This document shows, piece after piece, positions 30,051 through 38,916 of a DNA stretch of 64,000 bases. The notes beneath the pieces were generated by a model. The model worked only from the letters and a program-made list of their open reading frames with translations, did no database searches and was not told the DNA's origin. This DNA comes from Lampropedia cohaerens (GTDB lineage Bacteria > Pseudomonadota > Gammaproteobacteria > Burkholderiales > Burkholderiaceae_C), in assembly GCF_001005215.1 (NCBI RefSeq), contig NZ_LBNQ01000023.1:1-64000 (forward strand), given 5' to 3'. The position numbers and the translations under genes were made by a program. Position 1 is the stretch's first letter; each line of letters begins with the position of its first letter.

Positions 30051-30758
30051 TTGAACAAACTCTACCCTTGCGCCGCAGATGCCCTTCAGGGTGTGGTTGC
30101 GGATGGCCAGACGCTGGCCGTCGGCGGCTTTGGCCTTTGCGGTATTCCCGAAGCCCTGATTGACGCGCTGCGTGACAGCGGCGTCAAGGACTTGACGGTC
30201 ATCTCCAACAACGCTGGTGTGGACGGCTTCGGCCTTGGCAAGCTGTTGGAGACGCGGCAGATCCGCAAGATGATCTCCTCCTACGTGGGCGAGAACAAGG
30301 AGTTTGAGCGCCAGTATCTGGCCGGTGAGCTGGAGCTGGAGTTCACCCCGCAGGGAACCTTGGCGGAAAAGCTGCGCGCCGGCGGAGCGGGCATTCCTGC
30401 CTTCTACACCAAGACGGGGGTTGGCACGCTGGTGGCAGAAGGCAAGGAAACACGCGAGTTCGACGGACAAACCTATGTGCTCGAACATGCGCTGGTGCCT
30501 GATGTATCGCTGGTCAAGGCGCACATCGCCGACAAGGCCGGCAACCTGCGCTTTCGCTACACCGCGCGCAATTTCAATCCGCCGGTGGCCAAGGCGGGCC
30601 GGATCACCATCGTTGAAGTGGAAAGAGTCGTCGAGGTGGGGGAGCTGGCGCCGGACGATGTCCATCTTCCCGGCATTTACGTGCACCGTATCGTGCACAA
30701 CCCCAATCCGGAAAAGCGCATCGAGAAACGCACCATCACCGAAAAGGCAGGAGGCTGA
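30051..30758 (+). CDS. scoA: 3-oxoacid CoA-transferase subunit A
   Basis: The 235-residue protein has the CoA-transferase A signature ([20 protein letters not shown]), [15 protein letters not shown], and [20 protein letters not shown]. With ScoB it moves CoA from succinyl-CoA to acetoacetate or related 3-oxoacids, opening ketone-body use. The start is an unusual TTG at 30051, chosen because AGGAGAG lies 8-14 bases upstream and [12 protein letters not shown] is family-typical. An upstream ATG at 30000 would overlap the promoter. Confidence 0.95.
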   Translation: MNKLYPCAADALQGVVADGQTLAVGGFGLCGIPEALIDALRDSGVKDLTVISNNAGVDGFGLGKLLETRQIRKMISSYVGENKEFERQYLAGELELEFTPQGTLAEKLRAGGAGIPAFYTKTGVGTLVAEGKETREFDGQTYVLEHALVPDVSLVKAHIADKAGNLRFRYTARNFNPPVAKAGRITIVEVERVVEVGELAPDDVHLPGIYVHRIVHNPNPEKRIEKRTITEKAGG

Positions 30759-30762
30759 CACC

Positions 30763-31404
30763 ATGGCATGGAGCAAAGACCAAATGGCAGCGCGCGCTGC
30801 CAAGGAACTGCAGGACGGCTTTTACGTCAACCTCGGCATCGGCATCCCCACGCTGGTCGCCAATCATGTGCCGGACGATATCGAAGTGTGGTTGCAAAGT
30901 GAAAACGGCATGCTGGGCATTGGCCCCTTCCCGACAGAGGACCAGGTCGATGCCGACCTGATCAACGCCGGCAAGCAGACCGTGACGACGCTGCCGGGCT
31001 CCTCCATCTTCAGCAGCGACGAAAGCTTTGCGATGATCCGCGGCGGCAAGATCAATCTGTCCATCCTCGGCGCCATGCAGGTGACCGACAAGGGCGATCT
31101 GGCCAACTGGATGATCCCCGGCAAGATGGTCAAGGGAATGGGCGGCGCCATGGACCTGGTGGCCGGGGTCAAGCGCGTAATTGTGCTGATGGAGCACACC
31201 GCCAAGAAGAAGGACGGCACGGTCGATCTCAAGATCCTGCCCGAATGCACGCTGCCGCTGACCGGTGTGGGCGTGGTCGACCGCATCATTACCGACATGG
31301 GCGTCATGGACGTCACGCCCGAGGGCCTGAAGCTGGTGGAACTGGCCGATGGCGTGACGTTCGAGGCCATCCAGCAGGTTACGGGTGTGCCGCTGATCCA
31401 GTAA
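30763..31404 (+). CDS. scoB: 3-oxoacid CoA-transferase subunit B
   Basis: The 213-residue protein has the CoA-transferase B signature [18 protein letters not shown]. The active-site glutamate, which forms the CoA thioester, is in the [12 protein letters not shown] loop. It starts four bases after scoA, with AGGAGG upstream. It ends 90 bases before the lysR remnant. Confidence 0.96.
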   Translation: MAWSKDQMAARAAKELQDGFYVNLGIGIPTLVANHVPDDIEVWLQSENGMLGIGPFPTEDQVDADLINAGKQTVTTLPGSSIFSSDESFAMIRGGKINLSILGAMQVTDKGDLANWMIPGKMVKGMGGAMDLVAGVKRVIVLMEHTAKKKDGTVDLKILPECTLPLTGVGVVDRIITDMGVMDVTPEGLKLVELADGVTFEAIQQVTGVPLIQ

Positions 31405-31494
31405 CCGGGTTGCGGGCCGTGCGCGCACCTGGCACCGGTGCACGCAGCCAATATGTCTTGACCAGCCTTGGTGGCGCCCAGTGGTTCTCTGTCG

Positions 31495-32272
31495 CTAGGC
31501 CTTGGCGCGCAGCCACGCCAGCAACTGCGCGGGCATGCTGCCAGGCTGCGGTGGCTTTGGTGCCGCCAGGCAGTAGTGCGAGCCGTCCTCGACGAAACCA
31601 AGCGGGGCGACGAGGGTGCCTTTGTCCAGATCGTCGCGCACTAGGTGCCAGGGGCCGATGGCCACGCCCAGACCCGCGACGGCGGCCTGCAGGCTGAAGT
31701 AAAAGTGTTCAAAGGTGTGCGTGGACGTGCCATGCACCGGGTGATTCGCCGCAGCGGCCCATTCCTGCCACGCGTTGGGGCGTGATTGCGTGTCCAGGCG
31801 CAGGGCGTGGGGCTTCAACCCGAGGCCCGCTTTTGTGTGGATGAACCATTCGTCTACCTTGTCCGGGCGGCAGACGGGACCGACCCGCTCGGCAAACAAC
31901 GGCTCGGCATGACAGCCTTCTGGCCACGGAAAGTCGTCTCGGCGAATAGCGAGGTCAATGCCACTGGCAAAGGAGAAAGGGCCGCCACCGGCAACCAGAT
32001 GCACGTCGGCGTCCTGCATGCGGGCCTGAAAATCGTTCCAGCGAGGAATTAGCCAGCGCATCAGCAGCGTGGGTTCGCACGAAAGGGTCCAGTGCCGCTG
32101 CCGGCCGGCATCGGCGCGCAGTTGCACCACAGCCTGCCGCATGCCTTCGAGGCCGCTGTGCACGGCAAGGGCCAGTCTCTGGCCTGCGTCGGTCAGATAC
32201 ACCCGCCGACTGCGGCGCTCGAACAGCGCGACGCCCAGCTCGTCCTCCAGCAGGCGAACCGCGCGGCTGATG
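31495..32272 (-). pseudogene. LysR-family regulator lacking its N-terminus
   Basis: The readable frame begins ISRAVRLLEDELGVALFERR, the second half of a GcvA-like LysR helix-turn-helix. The whole effector domain follows to the stop. Upstream of the ISRAV codons there is a CCC and then an in-frame stop, where family members have about 35 more residues (first helices of the DNA-binding domain, ending ...HGA). The first internal ATG at 32202 would leave no DNA-binding domain. The break coincides with the beginning of the lysE remnant on the other strand, so one deletion removed both 5' ends and the shared promoter. Confidence 0.8.
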
Positions 32273-32819
32273 GGTCATACGCAACAGCCTGATGCTGTCG
32301 CGCCGCGCAGGGGTGCTCACGGCACTGGGCATTGGCCTGGGCGTGCTCGTTCACGTCACCTATACGCTGGTGGGTGTGGGGTTGCTCATCCAGCAGTCGC
32401 TCTGGCTGTTCAGCGCCATCAAGCTGGTCGGCGCGGCCTATTTGGTGTTCCTTGGTGTGACGATGCTGCGCACCGGCTCCGCTGTCGAAGCGCCGGACGG
32501 GGCGGCGACTGCACTGTCCGACGTGGCGGCGTTGCGCACTGGATTCCTGATCAATGCCTTGAATCCCAAGACAACCGTGTTCATCGTCAGCCTGTTTGTG
32601 CAGGTGGTGCACCCCACCACGCCGCTGGGCGTGCAGATCGGCTACGGCGCCTTCATCGCCGTGGCCCACGTCGCCTGGTTCAGCCTGGTGGCGCTGGGCT
32701 TCTCGGCAGCAGCCGTGCGCGATCGCCTGCTGGCGATGCGGCACTGGATAGACCGCATCTTCGGCGGGGTGCTGGTTATTTTCGGGATGCTGCTGGCGTT
32801 GACGCGCAGCGCTCGCTAA
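32272..32819 (+). pseudogene. LysE/RhtB-family exporter lacking its N-terminus
   Basis: The frame reads WVIRNSLMLSRRAGVLTALG, then five or so membrane helices of a LysE/RhtB exporter (LVHVTYTLVGVGLLI, FLINALNPKTTVFIVSLFVQ). Full-length members carry about 25-30 residues before this point, including the first helix and its SPGPD motif. Those are absent, with an in-frame TGA at 32268. The internal ATG at 32292 could make a 175-residue protein missing helix 1, probably inactive. It was originally divergent from the lysR remnant. Confidence 0.75.
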
Positions 32820-32828
32820 AAAAGGTTG

Positions 32829-33848
32829 TCAGATCCGCGCGTTGATGACCAGATCGCCCGGTTTGATCCAGCCCAGGCGGCGCAGCACGGTGGCGAAGGC
32901 CAGGGTCAGAACAGCTGGCAGCAGGAAATGCAGCAGGCCGATCTTCATCCAGACATCGGCACCTTCCCCCATGGCAGCCAGGGTGCCTACCTGCCCGACA
33001 AAGCCGCTGGTGCCCATGCCCGATCCCGTGGGCACGTTCTGCATGCCAAAGCCCAGGGTGGCAATCGGCCCGAGAATGGCAGCAGCCAGCGTGGGCGGAA
33101 TCCAGATGCGTGGGTTGCGCACGATGTTGGGCAGTTGCAGCATGCTGGTGCCAAGGCCCTGGCTGAGTAGGCCCGAGATGCCGTTTTCACGGTAGCTCAT
33201 CGTCGCAAAGCCCACCATCTGGCAGGCGCAGCCGACGGTGGCGGCGCCGCCCGCCAGGCCGCCCAGGTTGAGCGAGATCGCCAGCGCCGCGCTGGAGGTG
33301 GGGCCAGTCAGAATCATGCCCATGACGACCGCTAGGAAAACGCTCATCAGCAGCGGTTGCAGCGTCATCGCCCACTGGATGGTGTTGCCGGTGACTTCCA
33401 GCACATTGCCGATGAACGGCGAGATCCAGTGCGCCACCAGAAACCCGCTGATCAAGGCGGTGGCGGGTGTGACGATGATGTCCAGCGGTGTCGTCTTCGA
33501 AACCAGTTTGCTCATTTCGCTGGCGACGGCCACCGCCACGAAGCAGCCCACGGGCCCGCCCATCTTGGCGCCCAGCGCGCCAATGGCGGCACTGGCAAAG
33601 ATCACGATCGGCGGTGCCTGAAGTCCATAGGCGACGGCCACACCAATGGCCGCGCCCATGCTCTGCTGGGCCATGGTGCCGGCCTCGACCAGGGATTCCA
33701 GACCGGTCCAGCCGCCGACGGTCTTGAGGATCAGCCCGATCACCAGCGAGCCGAACAGCCCCAGTGTCATGAAGTTCAGCGCATCAATGCCGTAGCGTTT
33801 GAGCGAAAACTCGATATTGCGCGATTGCAGAAAGGCGTGCAGGGCCAT
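32829..33848 (-). CDS. PTS EIIC-like membrane protein (PTS_EIIC_2 family)
   Basis: The 339-residue protein has about nine membrane segments and family-typical stretches: FMTLGLFGSLVIGLILKTVG, then AIGALGAKMGGPVGCFVAVA, then TPLDIIVTPATALISGFLVA. The same fold occurs as a stand-alone transporter domain without EIIA/EIIB. No other PTS component is near, so transport coupled to phosphorylation is doubtful and the substrate is unknown. The start at 33848 drops a non-conserved extension. An imperfect 23-bp palindrome lies upstream. Confidence 0.82.
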   Translation of the reverse strand: MALHAFLQSRNIEFSLKRYGIDALNFMTLGLFGSLVIGLILKTVGGWTGLESLVEAGTMAQQSMGAAIGVAVAYGLQAPPIVIFASAAIGALGAKMGGPVGCFVAVAVASEMSKLVSKTTPLDIIVTPATALISGFLVAHWISPFIGNVLEVTGNTIQWAMTLQPLLMSVFLAVVMGMILTGPTSSAALAISLNLGGLAGGAATVGCACQMVGFATMSYRENGISGLLSQGLGTSMLQLPNIVRNPRIWIPPTLAAAILGPIATLGFGMQNVPTGSGMGTSGFVGQVGTLAAMGEGADVWMKIGLLHFLLPAVLTLAFATVLRRLGWIKPGDLVINARI

Positions 33849-33885
33849 GACGGTCTCCGAGGGCTGCTGACAAACAGGTGCGGAT

Positions 33886-33908
33886 TTTATTCTCAAAATG
33901 AGTATAAA
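33886..33908. promoter_or_regulatory. Imperfect palindrome upstream of the EIIC-like gene
   Basis: TTTATTCTCA (33886-33895) faces TGAGTATAAA (33899-33908) across AAA. All ten position pairs but one are complementary. It sits 38-60 bases upstream of the gene and within an AT-rich promoter-like tract, so it is a plausible repressor site. The regulator is unknown. Confidence 0.45.
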
Positions 33909-33987
33909 GTGTGGATGCTTGCACCTGCAGATCGCTGATCGTCAGCGTGTTGCGCAGTTGCCTTGAGCGGGTGTCCTGAACAGGCGT

Positions 33988-34938
33988 CTACTGATCCAGC
34001 ACCCAACCGTCGGAATCCGTGGTGGCGGCGCCGGCGCGGACCAGGGCGTCGATGATGCCGTCAAGCCACGTGTGAAACGGGCCAGCGGCATCGGCAGCCT
34101 CCAGTACGTGCAGGCGCCGCAGATAGGGAATTTGCTGCGCCCAGTCATGCAGTGCACTGCGCTGAATGCGCCGCCATTCGATCAGCCGGAACTTGACCAG
34201 CACCTTGGCGGCAAAGTGGGCGTGGCGCTGCGGATGACGCGCAAAGTGCTCCAGCCGTCGGCGGGCGGCCGCCAGCGCGGCCGGCACATCGGTGAACGGG
34301 CTGCCGTGACCGGGAATGACCAGGCGCGGCTGCAACTGCTCAATCAGCGAAAGAGTCTGCGCCATGGGCGCGAAGCCGGCAACACCTTCGATCTCCGGGA
34401 AGATGACGCCGATGCCGTTGGGCCAGAGCGCATCGGCGGAGATCAGGATGCGCCGCGTCGGCTCGAACAGCATCAGCATGGCATTGTCGTGCCCGGGCGC
34501 GGCCAGCACTTGCCACGAGCCGCTGCCGAGCGTCAGCCTATCGCCTGCCTGCAGCGCCCCATCCGCTACGAAACGCGGACAGTGCTGGCCGGTGCGGCGG
34601 AAACTCAGGGCCTCTTCGTCCCAGGCGCGGGCGGCGGTGTAATTGTCTGCGGGCACCAGGGTTTCGAGGTCGGCCATGTGCGCCTGCAGCAGGGCGTTGC
34701 CGCCGCAATGGTCGCTGTGCAAATGCGTGTTGAGAATGCGGCGCAGCGTGTGCCCCTGTGCCTGCAATGCGCGCGTCAGCCATGCCTGCGTTGCGTTGGC
34801 GTCGCTGGCATAGCCCGTATCCACCAGCGTGGCGCCGTGCGGGCCCGTCAGCAGCACGCAGTTGGCCGACAGCCAGCCCCGCTCGAAGACGGTGATGTCC
34901 TCCGGGACGGTACAAGCGCGTGTTGCAGTGCGGCGCAT
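33988..34938 (-). CDS. Metallo-beta-lactamase fold hydrolase
   Basis: The 316-residue protein has the metal-binding THLHSDHCGG (HxHxDH) and further ligands in APGHDNAML, ISADALWPNG and IPGHGSPF. The N-terminus VFERGWLSANCVLLTG leads into the MBL fold. The C-terminal helical part (~235-316) resembles MBL hydrolases acting on thioesters or lactones. The substrate is not deducible. It lies six bases after the downstream end of the PLP-enzyme gene, so the two probably form an operon. Confidence 0.88.
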   Translation of the reverse strand: MRRTATRACTVPEDITVFERGWLSANCVLLTGPHGATLVDTGYASDANATQAWLTRALQAQGHTLRRILNTHLHSDHCGGNALLQAHMADLETLVPADNYTAARAWDEEALSFRRTGQHCPRFVADGALQAGDRLTLGSGSWQVLAAPGHDNAMLMLFEPTRRILISADALWPNGIGVIFPEIEGVAGFAPMAQTLSLIEQLQPRLVIPGHGSPFTDVPAALAAARRRLEHFARHPQRHAHFAAKVLVKFRLIEWRRIQRSALHDWAQQIPYLRRLHVLEAADAAGPFHTWLDGIIDALVRAGAATTDSDGWVLDQ

Positions 34939-34944
34939 GGGGGC

Positions 34945-36213
34945 TTAGGGCGTGTGCCGGGCCACCTGTGCGAAGGCCTGGGCGAGGTCGGCCTGCAGGT
35001 CCGCCACGTCCTCCAGGCCGATGCACAGCCGGATCACATGGCGGCTGGCCAGGCGGTGGCGCGCGGGACTGCCCTCCATGTCATAAGCCATGACCAGGCT
35101 GATTGGCCCGCCCCAGCTGTAGCCGATGCGAAACAGCTGCAGGGACTCGCAGAATGCATCCACCTGCTGCGCATTCCAGTCGGCAGCGACGAACGAGAAG
35201 ATGCCTGCAGCGGCGCCTGCGTCGTCGTTGGCTGCGCCGCAGACTGCCTGCCAGTGGGCGTGTCCGGGGGCATTGGGCAGGGCAGGGTGCAGCACCTGGG
35301 TCACGGCCTCTTGTGTGGCGACAAACTGCGCCAAATTGCGCGCGGCTTGGTCCTGTGCGGCGTAGCGCAGCGCCATGTTGGGCAGGCTGCGCAGGATGGC
35401 TTCCACATCGTTCATGCCCACGCTCAGGCCGAGTTGCAGATGGCGCAGTTTGATGGCCTTGAGCAGTTCGGCATCGCAGGTCGTGATGCTGCCCATCAGT
35501 ACATCGCCGCCGCCGCTGGGGTATTTGGTGAGCGCGTGGATGCAGACATCGAGCTTCAGTGGTGCGCCATCGGGCGTGTGCAGCGCAAACGGCCGGAAGG
35601 CCAGGCTGGCGCCCCAGGTGTTGTCCAGCGCGGTGCGTACGCCGCGCGCGTTGCACACCTGCAGCAGTCCGGCCAAGTCGGGAAACTCCATCGTCACCGA
35701 GCCTGCGGCTTCCAACCACACGAGTTTTGTCTGTGGCGTGATGCGCGCGGCCAGATCCTCGGCGTTGAGCGGGTCGTAGGTGTCGCAGGTGACGCCGAAG
35801 TCACGCAGCGCATGGCGCACGAAGTCACGGCTGGGCTGGTAAACGTTGTCGGGCAGCAGGACGTGATCGCCGCCTTTGAGCAAGGCCAGATTGACCAGCG
35901 TGATGGCCGCCAGGCCACTGGGCGCGAGCAGGCAGTAGCGCGCGCCATCCAGTGTTGCTAGCCGCTCCTCCAGTACATAGCTGGTTGGCGTGCCGGCCAA
36001 GCCGTAGGTATAGGTGGATTTGAAGGCCCAGTCGCGGTTGCGCACGGCCGCCATGTTCGGGAAGAAGATGGTCGAGGCCTTGTGCATGGGCACGGTGGTA
36101 CCGGCAAAACCGGGTGGCGGTGTGTAGGGGTGGTGCAGCAGTCGGGTGTTCGCAGCCAGGCCATCGCCTGAGATCGGCGCGGCGGGTGGTGGGGGGAGAT
36201 TCGGATCGATCAT
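34945..36213 (-). CDS. Cys/Met-metabolism PLP enzyme (cystathionine beta-lyase-like)
   Basis: The 422-residue protein has TYTYGLAGTPTSYVLEERLA near the N-terminus, the cofactor site LDNTWGASLAF and the Schiff-base lysine in HALTKYPSGGGDVLMG. It ends with GYSWGGPISLVMAYD and IRLCIGLEDVADLQADLAQA. This places it in the MetC/cystathionine gamma-synthase superfamily, close to MetC-type lyases that release homocysteine, pyruvate and ammonia. Other C-S lyase activities are possible. Confidence 0.9.
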   Translation of the reverse strand: MIDPNLPPPPAAPISGDGLAANTRLLHHPYTPPPGFAGTTVPMHKASTIFFPNMAAVRNRDWAFKSTYTYGLAGTPTSYVLEERLATLDGARYCLLAPSGLAAITLVNLALLKGGDHVLLPDNVYQPSRDFVRHALRDFGVTCDTYDPLNAEDLAARITPQTKLVWLEAAGSVTMEFPDLAGLLQVCNARGVRTALDNTWGASLAFRPFALHTPDGAPLKLDVCIHALTKYPSGGGDVLMGSITTCDAELLKAIKLRHLQLGLSVGMNDVEAILRSLPNMALRYAAQDQAARNLAQFVATQEAVTQVLHPALPNAPGHAHWQAVCGAANDDAGAAAGIFSFVAADWNAQQVDAFCESLQLFRIGYSWGGPISLVMAYDMEGSPARHRLASRHVIRLCIGLEDVADLQADLAQAFAQVARHTP

Positions 36214-36315
36214 GGAACGTGGTGAAATAGAGGAGCTGGTGCAAACGGCGCAGCGCTGCGCGTCGGTTTCGGCCCAGAATAGGTATTCAACCCTACAGCG
36301 TAAAGGAAACGCATC

Positions 36316-36861
36316 ATGGCCAAGAAGATTCTCGTCATCGTCGGCAGTCTCAGCAAGGATTCCATCAATCGCAAGCTCGCCAATGGGTTGGTGGCCCTGG
36401 CGCCGGCATCGATGGCGTTCGAGTTTGCCGAGCTGGGTGATCTACCCGTCTATAACCGCGATGACGATGCAAACCAGCCGCCTGCTGCCAAGCGGCTGAA
36501 AGCGCAGATCGAGGCCGCCGACGGCGTCATGTTCGTCACGCCCGAATACAACCGCTCCATCCCCGCCTCGCTCAAGAACGTTATAGACCACGCCTCGCGC
36601 CCCTCCGGGCAAAGTTCGTGGTTCGGGCGTGCCGGCGCCATCATTGGCACTTCGCCGGGTGGCGTAGGCACGGCGCTGGCGCAGCAGCACCTGCGCACGA
36701 TCCTCTCGGCGCAGGGAGTCAAGGTGATGCCGCAGCCTGATGCCTACATCCAGTTCAAAGACGGCCTGATTACGGGCGACGGCCAGATTGGCGAGGCCTC
36801 GCGCGCCTTCCTGCAGAAGTGGATGGATGCCTTTGTGCAGTGGGTGGACAAGGTGGCATGA
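36316..36861 (+). CDS. NADPH-dependent FMN reductase
   Basis: The 181-residue flavodoxin-like protein has an FMN-binding GSLSKDSINRKLA loop and the signature TPEYNRSIPASLKNVIDHAS. GTSPGGVGTALAQQHLR forms the second phosphate/flavin loop. It belongs to the ChrR/azoreductase-type quinone or chromate reductases. An AAAGGAA ribosome site precedes the start. It is divergent from the PLP-enzyme gene. Confidence 0.92.
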   Translation: MAKKILVIVGSLSKDSINRKLANGLVALAPASMAFEFAELGDLPVYNRDDDANQPPAAKRLKAQIEAADGVMFVTPEYNRSIPASLKNVIDHASRPSGQSSWFGRAGAIIGTSPGGVGTALAQQHLRTILSAQGVKVMPQPDAYIQFKDGLITGDGQIGEASRAFLQKWMDAFVQWVDKVA

Positions 36862-36939
36862 GCGGCGCGCTGCGTTGTGCCGGCAAAGCCACGGGTCGTT
36901 ACGGTCTCGGGCACCTTCCGCGGCAGATCAGCGCCGCGG

Positions 36940-38223
36940 TCACGCCTTCATCGTTTCAGCGGCCAGTAAATCCTCCAGGGTTTCCCGCCGGCGGATGATG
37001 TGGCACGTGCTGCCGTGCACCAGCACCTCGGCCGCCCGTGGGCGAGTGTTGTAGTTGCTGGCCATGCTCATGGAATAGGCCCCCGCCGAGAAGACCGCCA
37101 GCAAATCGCCTTGGGCAACCTGCAGGGCGCGGTCGCGGCCCAGCCAGTCGCCGCTTTCGCACACCGGCCCGACGACATCGTAGAGGGGAGCGTCAGGTGG
37201 CAATGGCGCAGAGGCTTTGCATACTGGTGCGATGGTGTGGTATGCCTCATACATGGCGGGGCGGGGTAGGTCGTTCATGGCTGCATCGACGATGCAGAAA
37301 TGCTTGTCCTCGCCAGGCTTTAGATAAAGGACCTCGGTCACGCACGCGCCCGCATTGCCCACGAGTGAGCGGCCAGGCTCAATCAGGAACTGGCGCTGCC
37401 CGAAACCGCGCGCGTCGGCACGGGCAAAGAGCTTTTGCCACAGCGCCCCGGCCTGCGGGGGCTGCTCGTCGCGGTACTGAATGCCCAGCCCGCCGCCACA
37501 ATCGATGTGGCCGATGGCAATGCCTTCGGCTTCGACCGCCTCGACCAGGTCCAGCAGGCGATCCAGCGCATCAAGATACGGGGCTTCGGTGGTGATCTGG
37601 GAGCCGATGTGGCAGTCGATGCCCTTGATGGCAATGGCTGGCAGTGTCGCCGCGTGCTTGAACACGCCAAGCGCACGATCATGCGCGATACCGAACTTGT
37701 TGTTCTTCAGGCCGGTGGAAATGTAGGGGTGCGTTTGCGGATCGACATCCGGATTCACGCGTAGGCTGACGGGCGCCACCAAGCCAAGCTCTGCAGCCAC
37801 GCTGTTGAGCACCTCCAGCTCGGCTTCGCTCTCGACGTTGAAGCAGGCAATGCCCTGTTCCAGCGCAAAGCGCATCTCCGCGCGGGTCTTGCCCACGCCC
37901 GAGAACACAACCTTGGCCGCATCGCCACCGGCGGCCAGCACGCGCGCCAGCTCACCGCCGGAGACGATATCGAAGCCGCAACCGCGCTCGGCGAAAAAGC
38001 GCAGGATGCTCAGGTTGGAGTTGGCCTTCATCGCATAGTGCACGGCCACGTTGCGGCCGGCAAAGCCTGCCAGATAGGCATCCAGCGCGGCCTGCAAGGC
38101 CGCCTGCGAGTACACGAATAGCGGTGTGCCATGGGCCTCTGCCAGTGCTCGCAGCGGCACGTCTTCCGCGTGCAGTTCGCCCGCGTGGTAGTGGAAAAAG
38201 GGAGCGCCGGGCAGGTTGGTCAT
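36940..38223 (-). CDS. lysA: Diaminopimelate decarboxylase
   Basis: The 427-residue fold-III PLP enzyme has its Schiff-base lysine in VHYAMKANSNLSILRFF. The glycine-rich phosphate site is IDCGGGLGIQYRDEQP, and the catalytic cysteine is in VCESGDWLGRDR. It decarboxylates meso-diaminopimelate to lysine. The start at 38223 matches family N-termini (HYHAGELHAEDVPL). It is in an operon with lptM, opposite cyaY, a conserved betaproteobacterial arrangement. Confidence 0.96.
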   Translation of the reverse strand: MTNLPGAPFFHYHAGELHAEDVPLRALAEAHGTPLFVYSQAALQAALDAYLAGFAGRNVAVHYAMKANSNLSILRFFAERGCGFDIVSGGELARVLAAGGDAAKVVFSGVGKTRAEMRFALEQGIACFNVESEAELEVLNSVAAELGLVAPVSLRVNPDVDPQTHPYISTGLKNNKFGIAHDRALGVFKHAATLPAIAIKGIDCHIGSQITTEAPYLDALDRLLDLVEAVEAEGIAIGHIDCGGGLGIQYRDEQPPQAGALWQKLFARADARGFGQRQFLIEPGRSLVGNAGACVTEVLYLKPGEDKHFCIVDAAMNDLPRPAMYEAYHTIAPVCKASAPLPPDAPLYDVVGPVCESGDWLGRDRALQVAQGDLLAVFSAGAYSMSMASNYNTRPRAAEVLVHGSTCHIIRRRETLEDLLAAETMKA

Positions 38224-38332
38224 GGAGCGGGCAGGGATGAAAGGGGGCGAAAAAGGCTGGCTGGTGCCTGCCTTGCGGGACCGCAGAGGGCAGCTTACTA
38301 TCGGTGCCAGCCGAGGGTGAGCGAAAGGCCGT

Positions 38333-38506
38333 TCAGGGCGCAGGCGGCACGTCAACCGTGGTGGTAACGGGCGGGTGCTGGGCGGTGGGGCCATCCGGCA
38401 GGTACAGCGGGCCGCTCTGGCCGCAGGCCGTCAGCCCGGCCAGGGCGCAGCCTGCCGCCAGCAGGGAAAAGGCCATGCGTCTTACAATTCGAGCGACTTC
38501 AAGCAT
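38333..38506 (-). CDS. lptM: LptM-like lipoprotein
   Basis: The 57-residue protein has two arginines before the hydrophobic signal ([20 protein letters not shown]), the lipobox LTAC and the diagnostic [10 protein letters not shown] just after the lipidated cysteine. LptM assists maturation of the LptD outer-membrane translocon. The position upstream of lysA is conserved. A later start at 38476 would lose the positive charges, so 38506 is favoured. Confidence 0.85.
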   Translation of the reverse strand: MLEVARIVRRMAFSLLAAGCALAGLTACGQSGPLYLPDGPTAQHPPVTTTVDVPPAP

Positions 38507-38519
38507 GGCGCAGATTGTA

Positions 38520-38855
38520 ATGACAGACCTCGAGTACGACGACCTTGCCGACACCGTATTGCTGCAGGTGGAGCAGGCGGTGGACCGCCTCATCGAAACC
38601 ACCGATGTGGACCTGGATGCACAGCGCGTTGGCGGCATGGTGACCATCACTTTTCCCAACGGCTCGCAGATCGTCGTCAACCAGCAACCGCCGCTGCACG
38701 AGATTTGGCTGGCGGCGCGCGCCGGCGGCTTTCACTTCAAGTATGTGGATGGGCAGTGGCAGGACACCAAGGGTGCGGGGGAGTTTTTTGAACTGCTCAG
38801 CCGCTTTGCCAGCGAGCAGGCTGGCCAGACGCTGGATTTCACGCCGCAGGCGTGA
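38520..38855 (+). CDS. cyaY: Frataxin-like iron donor CyaY
   Basis: The 111-residue protein has an acidic first helix ([20 protein letters not shown]). The frataxin sheet follows ([20 protein letters not shown], then [20 protein letters not shown]). It binds iron and tunes iron-sulphur cluster assembly by IscS. Its start is 14 bases from that of divergent lptM. An ATG five codons upstream is in frame but less family-like. Confidence 0.96.
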   Translation: MTDLEYDDLADTVLLQVEQAVDRLIETTDVDLDAQRVGGMVTITFPNGSQIVVNQQPPLHEIWLAARAGGFHFKYVDGQWQDTKGAGEFFELLSRFASEQAGQTLDFTPQA

Positions 38856-38916
38856 GCCACGCCTGGCGCTGTGTCGGCATCCGGCACGGCAGGGTGCCTG
38901 CAGCAGCAGCGGCGCG

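Noticed and set aside
34072-35961. A 629-codon frame opposite the MBL hydrolase and PLP-enzyme genes
   Set aside because: Both genes on the minus strand have clear active-site motifs; the frame spans their junction and resembles nothing.
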